Assembly (NCBI GenBank): GCA_021780215.1
Contig: JAJXZD010000192.1
Span: forward strand, 1 to 51,818
Origin: Acidobacteriota bacterium
Lineage (GTDB): Bacteria; Acidobacteriota; Terriglobia; Acidiferrales; UBA7541
Reading direction: 5' to 3'
DNA length: 51,818 bases
Below, piece by piece: positions 33,196 to 42,090 of the stretch. Under the pieces are notes generated by a model. The model saw only the letters and a program-made list of their open reading frames with translations. It was not told where the DNA came from and ran no database searches. Numbering within the stretch: the stretch's first letter is position 1; every line of letters starts with the position of its first letter. Both the position numbers and the translations under genes were made by a program.

Positions 33196-35790
33196 CTATT
33201 TGCGCGCCAGCTCTTCGAGCAGGGCCGCGCGGACCTGCTCCTGATGGGCCGGAGACAGCTTGGCTCCGTTGGATGTGAGATAGAAAGCGTCAATCGCCGT
33301 CTGGCCTTCGGTTTCGATGATGGCGATTTCGATGTTGCAGTTATGGGTCGAAAATTGGCTGCTGACGCGGTAGAGCAGCCCGGGCTGGTCCTGGGCGATC
33401 ACCTCGATGAGCGTGCTGTGTTCGGAGCACGCATCGTCAATTTCGATGCGCGTCTCCACCTTCACCTTCGGCGGAGCCTTCTTCTCCGATCTCAGCCGGT
33501 CCTCCAGCATGCGGGTCAGGTCCGCCTTGTCCAGCACTACGTCGTGCACGCTCTTCTTGAACCGCTCCCATTCCGGCAGATTCAGCTCCAAAGTGCGGAA
33601 GCGGTCGGTGAAGAAAAATTGGTCCACAGCGATGCCGGACTGGTTCGAGAAGGCCGCTGCCTTCACGATGTTCATTCCCCACGCGGCCAGCGCGCCGGAA
33701 ATCTTGGAGAATAGGAAAGGGCGATCCAGCGTCACCAGAATCAGCTCATACCAGTTCCGTCCCCGCGCCAGTTCGAGTTGCACCGGATCCTCGCCCAGCC
33801 GGCTGGCCATCTCGACGTGGCGGATTACGTCGCTGGCCGCCTGCGTCCGCAGGTAGCGCCGCGGGAGGCCTTCGAGAAAACCTTCCAGTTTCTTTCCCGC
33901 CGTGGGCATGAGCGTCCTAAGGTGCGTGATCACTTCCTCGTCGCCTTCGGCATGCAGGCGCTCGTCCACGCTGCGCATCATCAGGTTGGCCGCGCCGATA
34001 TAGAGCTGCCAGATGCTCTCGGCCTTCCACGGCGTAAGAGCTTCTGGATTGACCGCCTTGATGTCCGCATAGGTGAGCAGGCAAAGCATCTTCAGTCGCT
34101 CGGGAGTGCCGACTCGTTCGGTGAGCTGGCGGATTGCCGCGGGGTCGAAGATGTCCCGCCGCAAGGCGTTGCTCAGATCGAGATGACGTCCGATCAGAAA
34201 GAGGACGGTCTCGCGGTCCGCAGCGTCCAGGTCGAGGCGCGCCAGGCAGGCTTCGGCGATTTCCAGGCTTCCGGCGATGTGGTTGTCCGTCCTGGCGCCT
34301 TTACCCGTGTCGTGCAGCAGCAGCGCCAGAGAGAGCAGGTCGGGTTGCTCGACCTCGTCGAGCAGTTCGGCGTAGCCCTGGTCCCACTTGGATTGCGATT
34401 TGCGCAGGTCCTGAAGATTTTCGATGGTGACGAAGGTATGTTCGTCCACCGTGAAGCGATGTGAGTAGTCGCGGATTACCAGCGAGTCAATTACCTTGAA
34501 TTCGGGCAGCAGCAGTGTCATCAATCCCTGTGCATGCATCGCCCGGAGCGCCTCGGCTGCGTGCGGCGCCAGCAGAATTTCCTGCAGGTAATGCCACAGC
34601 TCGGCGCCCTGCGGAGGCGCGGCCGCGAGGGCGGGAAGCCGCTCTTCAATCTGGTGTTCAGCGGCCGAGCTCAGGCTCAAGCCGTGGCGGGCCATGAAGC
34701 GAAACAGCCGCAGCGGCAGTTGCGGATCGTCCATCGCCTCCTGCCGCTGCAGAAAGATTCTGCCGTCCACGACGGCAAACTCGGGGTTGGAAAGCCGCGA
34801 GCGCAGATTCTGAAACTGCCGGTACAGCGAGGGGCGCGCCGCGGGGAATTCATCCAGCAGTTGCGCGGCCACGCGGTGAATCAGCCGCGCATGTCCGAAA
34901 TAGAGGCGCATCCAGTCCGAGGCCGTCAGGGGGCCCGTTCCGGGCGCCCCGATGCGCCGGGCCGCGGCTTCGTCCTGGGCCTCCCAGACGAGGATGTTGT
35001 CGTCGCGGCCGTGCCGGAAATGCAAAAAACAGCGCGCGGACATCAGGAAGCCGAGGGCCGCGTCGAATTTATCGCGGAGCCAGGGTGGCAGCAGAACGGT
35101 TTCCTTCGGCCAGGCGCCACAATCCTCGATGGCGGCCAAGAGCGCCAGCCAGCAGGCCAGATTGTAGTCGCGCAGCCCGCCGGGGCCATCCTTCACGTTG
35201 GGTTCGAGGTGGAAGACGGTGTCGCCGAACTTGTTGTAGCGCGCGCGGGTAAGGTCCGTCAGCCGCTGCACGATGGCCCGCGATTCACGCCCCACCAGTT
35301 TGGGAATTCCCTGGTCGCGCAGGCGCGCAAAGAGGCTTCGGTCGCCGGCCAGATAGCGGCAATCGAGCAGGGAGATGGCGAACTCGACATTATTGGGGTC
35401 GAATTTCTCGCATTCGGAGAGGGTCCGCGTCACCGGGCTGAAGCGCAAACGGGCGTCCCACATCTCCTGGGAAAAGCGGCGCACACGATCCGCGAGGCCG
35501 CGGTCGCTTCCGCTGCCTCCGTGGAGGAACAGAATGTCAATGTCCGAGTAGGGGAAGAGCCACTGGCGGCCGAATCCGCCGAGGGCGACGAGCGCGAAAT
35601 TCTTCGGCCCTTCCGGGTCGGGTGAGAGGTGCTCCTGCCATAGCCGCAGGGCCAGCGCATCCACGGTTGCGGTGCGCCCCTGCACGGCCGCGCGGCCGTC
35701 GCCGCTCTCGGCAAAGGCGCGCTCGATCCGCGCGGATTCCTGCGCGTACCATTCCCGCGCTGGCACGCCCGATGGAGGCTGTGTGGACAT
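33196..35790 (-). CDS. glnD: PII uridylyltransferase / uridylyl-removing enzyme
   Basis: GlnD senses glutamine and modifies PII. The 864-residue protein has the family architecture. The nucleotidyltransferase motif is GGFGR (residues 71-75) with the metal-binding D83 and D85 in YSDIDIL. A central HD domain has LLLHDTGKGARTDNH for deuridylylation, and two ACT domains lie at the C-terminus (about 690-860; LILVTLDRPFLFSKISGALAAWG, VIAQDQPGLLYRVSSQFS) for glutamine binding. The ATG at 35790 has no strong ribosome-binding site. It lies 90 nt after glnB on the same strand, so amtB-glnB-glnD may form one nitrogen-sensing unit. Confidence 0.94.
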   Translation of the reverse strand: MSTQPPSGVPAREWYAQESARIERAFAESGDGRAAVQGRTATVDALALRLWQEHLSPDPEGPKNFALVALGGFGRQWLFPYSDIDILFLHGGSGSDRGLADRVRRFSQEMWDARLRFSPVTRTLSECEKFDPNNVEFAISLLDCRYLAGDRSLFARLRDQGIPKLVGRESRAIVQRLTDLTRARYNKFGDTVFHLEPNVKDGPGGLRDYNLACWLALLAAIEDCGAWPKETVLLPPWLRDKFDAALGFLMSARCFLHFRHGRDDNILVWEAQDEAAARRIGAPGTGPLTASDWMRLYFGHARLIHRVAAQLLDEFPAARPSLYRQFQNLRSRLSNPEFAVVDGRIFLQRQEAMDDPQLPLRLFRFMARHGLSLSSAAEHQIEERLPALAAAPPQGAELWHYLQEILLAPHAAEALRAMHAQGLMTLLLPEFKVIDSLVIRDYSHRFTVDEHTFVTIENLQDLRKSQSKWDQGYAELLDEVEQPDLLSLALLLHDTGKGARTDNHIAGSLEIAEACLARLDLDAADRETVLFLIGRHLDLSNALRRDIFDPAAIRQLTERVGTPERLKMLCLLTYADIKAVNPEALTPWKAESIWQLYIGAANLMMRSVDERLHAEGDEEVITHLRTLMPTAGKKLEGFLEGLPRRYLRTQAASDVIRHVEMASRLGEDPVQLELARGRNWYELILVTLDRPFLFSKISGALAAWGMNIVKAAAFSNQSGIAVDQFFFTDRFRTLELNLPEWERFKKSVHDVVLDKADLTRMLEDRLRSEKKAPPKVKVETRIEIDDACSEHSTLIEVIAQDQPGLLYRVSSQFSTHNCNIEIAIIETEGQTAIDAFYLTSNGAKLSPAHQEQVRAALLEELARK

Positions 35791-35880
35791 GGTTCGATGA
35801 AAAAAACTGCTTCCGCCCCCGGACCCCGCGGGGTGGCGCCATGAACCGTTCGGGACGCCTGGTGCGGAGGTCGCCGGGAG

Positions 35881-36219
35881 CTAGAGCGCGCTGTCGCCGC
35901 GCTCGTCGTTGCGTATGCGGATGGCGTCGTCTATCTTCGACAGAAAAATCTTGCCGTCGCCGATCTTGCCGGTGCGCGCGGAATTCACGATGGCCTGCAC
36001 GGCCTTCTCAACCATGTCATCGGCAAGGACCATTTCGATCTTGATCTTGGGGATCAGGTCCACCGTGTATTCCCGCCCGCGGTAGAACTCCGTATGCCCC
36101 TTCTGGCGGCCGTGCCCGCGCGCTTCGAGCACCGTCATCCCCTCGACCCCGATCTCGTGCAGCGCGTCCTTCACTGTGTCCAGCTTCGACGTTTGGATTA
36201 CCGCCTCGACTTTTGTCAT
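35881..36219 (-). CDS. glnB: Nitrogen regulatory protein PII
   Basis: Trimeric signal protein that reads ATP/ADP, 2-oxoglutarate and, through GlnD, glutamine. The 112-residue length is typical. The T-loop contains the uridylylation tyrosine Y51 (YRGREYTVDLIPK) at the canonical position, and the C-terminal nucleotide signature TGKIGDGKIFLSKIDDAIRIRN is present. Its place directly after amtB suggests a GlnK-like role in closing the ammonium channel, so glnK would be an equally good name. A hairpin lies in the amtB-glnB gap. Confidence 0.95.
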   Translation of the reverse strand: MTKVEAVIQTSKLDTVKDALHEIGVEGMTVLEARGHGRQKGHTEFYRGREYTVDLIPKIKIEMVLADDMVEKAVQAIVNSARTGKIGDGKIFLSKIDDAIRIRNDERGDSAL

Positions 36220-36241
36220 CGCTGTTCTTCTCGATTCTCCG

Positions 36242-36270
36242 GATGAGGGCGCGCGCAGGGCGCCTTCATC
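36242..36270 (-). promoter_or_regulatory. Intercistronic hairpin between amtB and glnB
   Basis: An 11-bp stem (36242-36252 with 36260-36270, one wobble pair) closes a 7-nt loop, 22 nt before the glnB start on the minus strand. It could attenuate transcription or set relative expression of amtB and glnB. No U-tract follows, so full termination is unlikely. Confidence 0.45.
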
Positions 36271-36291
36271 GCGATAGAGCCTGCGGCCGCC

Positions 36292-37737
36292 TTAGGCTGA
36301 AGTCTCCCAGTAGTAGCCTTCCTCGCCGTGTTGCGAGAGGTCCAGTCCCTGCGTTTCCTGCTCCTCGGACACCCGCAGGCCGATCACCGCGTCCACAATC
36401 TTCAAGATTACCAGCGTTCCCACAATCGCCAGCGTCCAGGCGATAGCCACGCCGATAGCCTGATTCCAGATCTGGTGCACGTTTCCTTCGAGGACGCCCG
36501 AGGCCAGCGTCTTCCCGCTGGCGTCCTTGAAGATGGGATTGACCGCGCTCGAGGCGAAGATTCCGGTCAGCAGCGCTCCGATGGTCCCGCCCGCCCCGTG
36601 AACGCCGAAGGCGTCCAGCGAATCATCGTAACCGAATTTCGATTTGACCGTCGTGACCATCCAGAAGCAGAACACGCCGGCAATCAAGCCGATTGCCAGC
36701 GCCGACATCGGGCTGACGAATCCCGAGGCCGGCGTGATTGCCACCAGCCCCGCCACGCATCCCGAAATGGCTCCGAGTGCGCTGGGCTTTCCATGGGTCA
36801 GCCATTCCGCCGCACTCCATCCCACCACCGCCGCGGCCGCCCCGAAATGCGTCGCCACAAATGCGCTGGTCGCCAGCCCATTCGAGGCAAGCGCGCTCCC
36901 CGCATTGAAACCGAACCACCCGACCCACAGCAGGCATGCGCCAACAAAGCTCAGCACCACGCTGTGCGGCGGCATGTTCTCCTTCGGATATCCCAGCCGC
37001 TTGCCAAGGTAAAGCGCGCAGATCAACGCCGAAACTCCCGAAGTGATGTGCACCACGGTCCCGCCTGCAAAATCGAGCGTGGGAAAGCGCCCCCCGAGCG
37101 AGGCGTTCAGCAACCCTCCCTTGCCCCACACCATGTGCGCCATCGGGTCATAGACCAGCAGCGACCACAACGTCAGAAATACGAGCATGGCGCTGAACTT
37201 CATCCGCTCCGCGAACGCGCCGGTGATCAGCGCCGGCGTGATAATCGCGAACATCAGTTGAAACATCATGTAGGTCTGCGCCGGAATGGTCGCCGCGTAC
37301 GCCGGATCGGGTTGCACCCCCACGCCGCGCAGGAACAGATTGTGCAGGCCGCCGAGAAAAGCGCTTCCCTGGCCGAACGCGAGGCTGTAACCCACCACGG
37401 CCCAGATCACCGTGATCACGGCCATCATGCCGAAGCTCTGCATCACTGTGCCGAGGACGTTTTTTTTGCGCACCAGCCCGCCATAGAACAGCGCCAGGCC
37501 CGGCCCGGTCATCAGCAGCACCAAGGCCGTACTCGTCAGCATCCAGGCGTTGTCTCCGGAGCTTTGAGCGGCCGCCGCTGCATGCTCGACGGCGCCGAGC
37601 CGCTCCACGCTGATTTCGGGAGCTACCATCGCAGCGGTGGTCCGCAGATAATGGCTTGGCGCCGCTTCGAGGATCATCGGCGCAAACGGCAGAAGCAACA
37701 GAAGGACAGCGATTCGCTGAAATAATTGCCTTCGCAT
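36292..37737 (-). CDS. amtB: Ammonium transporter
   Basis: Inner-membrane trimeric ammonium channel. The 481-residue protein has a cleavable signal-like start (MRRQLFQRIAVLLLLLPF), then about 11 membrane helices. Family motifs include MTGPGLALFYGGLVRKKN, the FAGGTVVHITSGVSAL segment with the twin-His region, and DAFGVHGAGGTIGALLTG with the second pore histidine. The ATG at 37737 has GGAGAAGG about 10 nt upstream. It is first in the amtB-glnB-glnD cluster, so PII and its modifying enzyme are made with their target. Confidence 0.94.
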   Translation of the reverse strand: MRRQLFQRIAVLLLLLPFAPMILEAAPSHYLRTTAAMVAPEISVERLGAVEHAAAAAQSSGDNAWMLTSTALVLLMTGPGLALFYGGLVRKKNVLGTVMQSFGMMAVITVIWAVVGYSLAFGQGSAFLGGLHNLFLRGVGVQPDPAYAATIPAQTYMMFQLMFAIITPALITGAFAERMKFSAMLVFLTLWSLLVYDPMAHMVWGKGGLLNASLGGRFPTLDFAGGTVVHITSGVSALICALYLGKRLGYPKENMPPHSVVLSFVGACLLWVGWFGFNAGSALASNGLATSAFVATHFGAAAAVVGWSAAEWLTHGKPSALGAISGCVAGLVAITPASGFVSPMSALAIGLIAGVFCFWMVTTVKSKFGYDDSLDAFGVHGAGGTIGALLTGIFASSAVNPIFKDASGKTLASGVLEGNVHQIWNQAIGVAIAWTLAIVGTLVILKIVDAVIGLRVSEEQETQGLDLSQHGEEGYYWETSA

Positions 37738-38035
37738 GCCGGTCAAACCTTCTCCTTCGCCAGGGCGGCCTCTCCGGTCCCCGTTCCGAGCGCCCGCACC
37801 AGCCCCCAACATTCCCTGTTTCGAATGATCCGGCTTGGCGGCTGCTTTCCTGTGCCTTGCCGGTTGCGGCGCATTATACATCAGCCGCTCGCGCGTTGGT
37901 GCACGAGGGGCATTTCTTGCGGGGCTTCCGAACGCCGGCGAATTTCCCGCTTTCCGGGATTATACTGTGCAAGTCCGCGCGGCCTGCCCTGGCCGCCGGA
38001 CGTCTCGCGGTATCCGAAGCGCGGAGGGCTTGCCC
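37738..38035. promoter_or_regulatory. Divergent promoter region between amtB and the Mo-hydroxylase genes
   Basis: A perfect TATAAT reads toward amtB (37878-37873, minus) and a TATACT reads toward the Mo hydroxylase (37961-37966, plus). Neither has a clear -35. I looked for a sigma-54 element (GG-N10-GC type) for amtB and did not find one. Confidence 0.4.
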
Positions 38036-38515
38036 ATGGCAAATATCACCCGACTGCGGGTGAACGGAACCCTGCATGCAGTTTCCGCCGACCCGGAAAC
38101 CAGCCTCCTCGCCATCCTGCGCGATTTCCTCGGCCTCACCGGAACGAAATATGGCTGCGGCGAAGGGCAGTGCGGCGCCTGCACCGTCCTGCTCAACGGG
38201 CGTCCGCGCCGCTCCTGCCTCACTCCCCTGGGTTCGGTCGCCTCGCAGGAGGTGATTACGATCGAGGGCCTCGAGCGCCACGGCCGGTTGCATCCCGTCC
38301 AGGAAGCCTTTCTCACCGAGGGTGCCTTGCAGTGCGGCTATTGCACCTCGGGCATGATTCTCGCTGGCGTGGCCCTGCTGCAATCGAACGCCAACCCTTC
38401 CGAGCAGGAAATCGCGCAGGCGATGGAGGGGAACATCTGCCGCTGCGGCACCTACCCGCGCATCATGGCGGCTATTCAGCACGCCGCGCGGCAAACCAAG
38501 GAGTCTCGGCGATGA
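38036..38515 (+). CDS. iorA: Two-[2Fe-2S] small subunit of a molybdenum hydroxylase (IorA type)
   Basis: Electron-transfer subunit of the xanthine oxidase family. The 159-residue protein has the plant-type cluster cysteines C41, C46, C49 and C61, then the second cluster cysteines C100, C103, C135 and C137 (CGYC and CRC motifs). It pairs with the large subunit that follows, overlapping by ATGA. The two-subunit layout without a separate FAD subunit matches isoquinoline 1-oxidoreductase and related enzymes that hydroxylate N-heterocycles or aldehydes; the substrate here is unknown. The ATG at 38036 has GGAGGG upstream; the longer open frame before it is not supported. Confidence 0.88.
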   Translation: MANITRLRVNGTLHAVSADPETSLLAILRDFLGLTGTKYGCGEGQCGACTVLLNGRPRRSCLTPLGSVASQEVITIEGLERHGRLHPVQEAFLTEGALQCGYCTSGMILAGVALLQSNANPSEQEIAQAMEGNICRCGTYPRIMAAIQHAARQTKESRR

Positions 38516-40677
38516 GCGGCCCCGCGGATTTTCCTCTGCCGATCGAGCCGGAACGCTATGAATTCCGCGCCGCGCCCGTGCATCACTTCGATCTGCGCCG
38601 CCGCGACTTCTTCAAATTTCTGGGCGCGGGCATGCTGGTCGTGTCCATTTGGAAGGAAGCGCCCGCGGCCCAGGAAGGTGTTCTCACGGGCCCGCCCTTC
38701 GCGGGTCCGCCGCTCCCGAAGGAAATCAGCGCCTGGCTGCATATCGGAGAACAGGGCGTCGCCACGGTTTATACCGGGAAGGTCGAAATCGGCCAGAACA
38801 TTCGTACCTCGCTCAGCCAGGCCGTGGCGGAGGAGTTGCACTATCCGCTCGACCAGATTCGCCTGGTCATGGGCGATACGTTGCTGACCCCCTACGACAT
38901 GGGCACCTTCGGCAGCCGCACCACGCCCACCATGAACCTGCAGCTTCGCCGGGTTTCCGCCGCCGCGCGTGGCATTTTGCTCCAGATGGCGGCGGCGCGT
39001 TGGAATGCCGACGCCGCACATCTCAGCGCGACCGCCGGACGCATCACCGATCCTGCAACGCGGCGTTCCATCTCCTACGCTGAATTGGTTGAGGGACAGC
39101 AGATCACGCAGACGATTCCCGCAGAGGACCCGCTGCTTTCTGCATCGCAGTGGACCGTCGAGGGACAGCCAATCCCGAAGGTAGACGGGCGGGACTTCGT
39201 CACCGGAAAGCATCGCTACCCGTCCGACCAGAGCCTGCCAGGAATGCTGCACGGAAAAATTTTGCGCCCGCCGTCGTTCGGCGCCACGCTCATTTCCGCG
39301 GAGGATCTTCCCGCCGATATGGCGAGCCACGTCACCTTTGTTCGCGACGGTGATTTCGTGGGCGTCGCCGCGGAGAGCGAGCAGCTCGCCTCCCAGGCGA
39401 TCGCCTCGATTCACGCGGCATGGAAAGAGCAGCCGCAGCCTTCGAGCGCCGAGCTCTTCGCCTATTTGAAGAACAACCCGGTCGAGTTGAAGGGGTTCGA
39501 GGGAGCCTCGCGCTATGAGATTGGTGCTGTGGACCGAGACATGGCCTCCGCGGACCATCGCCTGACGCAGACCTACACCGTTTCCTACATCGCGCATGCC
39601 CCGCTGGAGCCGCGCGCGGCCCTGGCGCAATGGACCGGCGATTCGCTGACCGTCTGGACGGGGACGCAGCGCCCCTTTGCCGTCCGCACGGAACTGGCGC
39701 AGGCGTTCCATATTCCCGACGGGAACGTCCGCGTTCTCATGCCGGATATGGGATCGGGGTATGGCGGGAAGCACACCGGCGAATGCGCGGTCGAAGCGGC
39801 ACGCCTGGCGCGCGCGGCGGGGCGGCCCGTAAAGCTGGTCTGGACCCGTGAGGAGGAGTTCACCTGGGCCTATTTCCGCCCGGCCGGGCTCATTGAGGTG
39901 AGCGCGGGCGTGCGCACCGGCGGAGCCATCGCCGCCTGGTCCTTCGCCAACTACAACTCCGGCGGCGCCGGCATCCGCACCTCCTACGACATCCCAAGCC
40001 AGCGCATCGTCTTCCAGCCCACGCGCTATCCCTTGCGCCAGGGCTCCTACCGCGCACTGGCCGCTACGGCGAACCATTTTGCGCGCGAATCGTTCATGGA
40101 CGAGCTGGCTCACGCCGCGAAGATGGATCCGCTCGCCTTTCGCCTGCAAAATCTGAAGGACGCTCGCCTCCGCGCCGTATTCCAGGCCGCCGCCGATAAA
40201 TTTGGATGGGGCGCTACCCCCGCGCCCGGCCACGGTTTCGGCATCGGCGGAGGATTTGAAAAGGGCGGCAACGTAGCCAGCTGTGCTGAAGTGGCCGTGG
40301 ATGCCGCGACGGGCGCGGTGCGCGTCGTCCGTGTAACGACTGCCTTTGAATGCGGCGCGGTGGTCAATCCCGATGGCCTGCGCAACCAGATCGAGGGAGC
40401 CATCCTTATGGGGCTGGGCGGAGCGCTTTTCGAAGCCATCCATTTCGAAAACGGCCGGATCCTCAACCCGCGCTTCTCGCAGTACCGCGTCTCGCGATTC
40501 AGCGACGTCCCGGCCATCGAGACGGTCATTCTCGATCGGCGCGACCTGCCATCCGCCGGCGCTGGCGAGACCCCGCTCGTGGGCCTGGCCCCAGCCATCG
40601 GCAACGCCATCTTCCAAACGACTGGAATTCGCCTGCGCTCCCTACCCATGGTTCCCAGCGGAATTCCCAAAACCTGA
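38512..40677 (+). CDS. iorB: Molybdopterin large subunit of the same hydroxylase (IorB type)
   Basis: Catalytic subunit with the molybdopterin cytosine dinucleotide cofactor. The 721-residue protein has a twin-arginine-like start (RRRDFFKFLGAGMLVVSIW), so it may be exported with the small subunit. The catalytic glutamate is E686 in GAGETPLVG, and GMGSGYGGKHTGECAVEAARLA-type Mo-binding sequence lies near the middle (the stretch PDMGSGYGGKH). It starts at the ATG overlapping the iorA stop. No cytochrome or maturation gene (such as a MobA or XdhC homologue) is adjacent. Confidence 0.88.
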   Translation: MSGPADFPLPIEPERYEFRAAPVHHFDLRRRDFFKFLGAGMLVVSIWKEAPAAQEGVLTGPPFAGPPLPKEISAWLHIGEQGVATVYTGKVEIGQNIRTSLSQAVAEELHYPLDQIRLVMGDTLLTPYDMGTFGSRTTPTMNLQLRRVSAAARGILLQMAAARWNADAAHLSATAGRITDPATRRSISYAELVEGQQITQTIPAEDPLLSASQWTVEGQPIPKVDGRDFVTGKHRYPSDQSLPGMLHGKILRPPSFGATLISAEDLPADMASHVTFVRDGDFVGVAAESEQLASQAIASIHAAWKEQPQPSSAELFAYLKNNPVELKGFEGASRYEIGAVDRDMASADHRLTQTYTVSYIAHAPLEPRAALAQWTGDSLTVWTGTQRPFAVRTELAQAFHIPDGNVRVLMPDMGSGYGGKHTGECAVEAARLARAAGRPVKLVWTREEEFTWAYFRPAGLIEVSAGVRTGGAIAAWSFANYNSGGAGIRTSYDIPSQRIVFQPTRYPLRQGSYRALAATANHFARESFMDELAHAAKMDPLAFRLQNLKDARLRAVFQAAADKFGWGATPAPGHGFGIGGGFEKGGNVASCAEVAVDAATGAVRVVRVTTAFECGAVVNPDGLRNQIEGAILMGLGGALFEAIHFENGRILNPRFSQYRVSRFSDVPAIETVILDRRDLPSAGAGETPLVGLAPAIGNAIFQTTGIRLRSLPMVPSGIPKT

Positions 40678-40854
40678 TTCACTGCTTGCCCCCGGCGCAC
40701 ACCTGTCCGTGGGGATAGTTCTCTCCCGTTGCGTTTCCTCTTACCGCAGGATCAGCAACTTTCCACGACGGGCCGTGTTTAACGAGCAGCGACCCTCTGG
40801 CGGCGCCAGCGGAAGCATCCCGGCAGTCGGCGGAGGACACGGAGGCAAGACATC

Positions 40855-41484
40855 ATGAAGACGAGAGACCTGATCTTGAGCGCGGCGGCTCTGACGATTC
40901 TGTACATCCCGCAAGCCCGGGCGCAACAGGCCGGCGCCAGCAGCGGCACAGCCAGTGCTGGCGATCATCCCGCGCCCATTGCCCAACACAAGGACAACCA
41001 GCAGGATCGCATCGCCCAGGGCGTGCAGAGCGGACAGTTGACCGCGGGCGAAACCACCAAACTGGAATCCAAGGAAGCGGGCATCAACATGGAAGAGCAC
41101 ACCATGCGCATGGACAACAACGGCCGCCTGACGTCCGCCGACCGCGCCCGCATATACCGGCAGCAGAACAATCTCTCGCACCAGATCTACACCGACAAGC
41201 ACAACGCCAACACCGCCCACTACGGCAACAACGTGGTCGGCCAGCGCCGCCAGAAACAGCAGGACCGCATCGCGCAAGGAGTCCGCAGCGGGCAGCTTAC
41301 GGCCGGTGAAACCGCGCGCCTCGAAAATCAGCAGCGCAACATCAACCGGGCCGGCGCATCCATGCGGGCCGCCAATGGCGGCCGCCTCACTCCGGGAGAC
41401 AAGGCCGTCCTCAATCGCCAGCAGAACCGGGCCTCACGCAACATCTACGCCAAGAAGCACAACGCACGCCGCACCCGGCGATAG
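40855..41484 (+). CDS. Secreted protein with two tandem 70-residue modules
   Basis: A 209-residue protein with a signal peptide (about residues 1-23, ending ARAQ). Two modules of exactly 70 residues (49-118 and 135-204) share QQDRIAQGV, SGQLTAGET, GRLT and a final IY-x-x-KHNA. They are basic, helical and rich in Gln and Asn. The module resembles a short secreted repeat common in Acidobacteria and Proteobacteria whose function I do not know. GGAGG precedes the ATG, and a good terminator follows the stop. Confidence 0.75.
   Translation: MKTRDLILSAAALTILYIPQARAQQAGASSGTASAGDHPAPIAQHKDNQQDRIAQGVQSGQLTAGETTKLESKEAGINMEEHTMRMDNNGRLTSADRARIYRQQNNLSHQIYTDKHNANTAHYGNNVVGQRRQKQQDRIAQGVRSGQLTAGETARLENQQRNINRAGASMRAANGGRLTPGDKAVLNRQQNRASRNIYAKKHNARRTRR
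40999..41208 (+). repeat. First 70-residue module
   Basis: Codes for residues 49-118 of the secreted protein. It shares about half its residues with the second module, offset by 86 codons. Confidence 0.7.
41257..41466 (+). repeat. Second 70-residue module
   Basis: Codes for residues 135-204. The most conserved parts of the pair are the QQDRIAQGV start and the IY-x-x-KHNA end. Confidence 0.7.
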
Positions 41485-41511
41485 CCGTTGCGCCCCGCGC
41501 TCTTTCACAAG

Positions 41512-41540
41512 GCCCCGGTTATCCGGCCGGGGCTTTCGTG
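41512..41540 (+). terminator. Rho-independent-type terminator
   Basis: GCCCCGG (41512-41518) pairs with CCGGGGC (41527-41533) over an 8-nt loop, followed by TTTCGTGTTT. It lies 28 nt after the duplicated-module gene and is the best-formed terminator in the window. Confidence 0.7.
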
Positions 41541-41571
41541 TTTCTCGAGTGTTCCGCGCGGCAGGGAAGTT

Positions 41572-41949
41572 CTATGGATACTGCCGGTAGCGGGCCACTC
41601 GGATGCGCTGGAACTGCCCGTTCTCGACGTCGTAGTGGACGAAGTTCAGCAACCGTCGCGTTTCCCCGCGCTTGAAGGGCAGCTTTTCGTTCGGATAATC
41701 GCGGTGGCACTCAAACTCGGTATACAGCTCTACGGCGACTCCGTTTTCGTCCGCCACCAGGAAGCGCACTTCGATATATTCGCGCACGTACTGGTGGAAA
41801 TCCCGGTAAAAGCCGGTGATGCCCTCCGGACCTTCCAGGGTGAACCCGGGCAGTTCCAACTGCGCGCTGGCGGCATAGTAGGGTGCCAGTTGGTCGTAGG
41901 CCCGGTTATTGAACGCGTCAATGTAGCGGTAAAAGTCGTCCCTGGTCAT
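41572..41949 (-). CDS. NTF2-like (SnoaL-type) protein
   Basis: A 125-residue protein of the NTF2-like superfamily, the cone-shaped fold used by small isomerases and ligand-binding proteins. It starts MTRDDFYRYIDAFNNRAYDQLAPYYA, with the family pattern of an N-terminal helix, then FTLEGPEGITGFYRDFHQYVREYIEVRFLVADENGVAVELY and curved strands. The precise function cannot be assigned. The ATG at 41949 has a G-rich stretch upstream. It is divergent from the ABC exporter genes and ends near the terminator of the preceding gene. Confidence 0.72.
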   Translation of the reverse strand: MTRDDFYRYIDAFNNRAYDQLAPYYAASAQLELPGFTLEGPEGITGFYRDFHQYVREYIEVRFLVADENGVAVELYTEFECHRDYPNEKLPFKRGETRRLLNFVHYDVENGQFQRIRVARYRQYP

Positions 41950-42090
41950 GTGAAGCCCCCCGAGTGAATTTCCCAGGACTCTGCCCGAGACGATGTCCCG
42001 CGTCTCGATGTGCCCGAGCCGGCCGAATCCGCACTCGCGCAGCGGAAACTCCGGCATGCCCTGCCACGTAGTACCATGGAGAGCGGGCCA

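Noticed and set aside
36328-37725. Open frame antisense to amtB
   Set aside because: Very Arg/His-rich and antisense to a clear membrane protein gene.
37738-38035. Sigma-54 promoter for amtB
   Set aside because: No GG-N10-GC element with proper flanks was found; a perfect TATAAT is a better candidate.
38476-40617. Long open frame antisense to the Mo-hydroxylase large subunit
   Set aside because: GC-rich shadow frame; the plus-strand gene has clear family motifs and catalytic residues.
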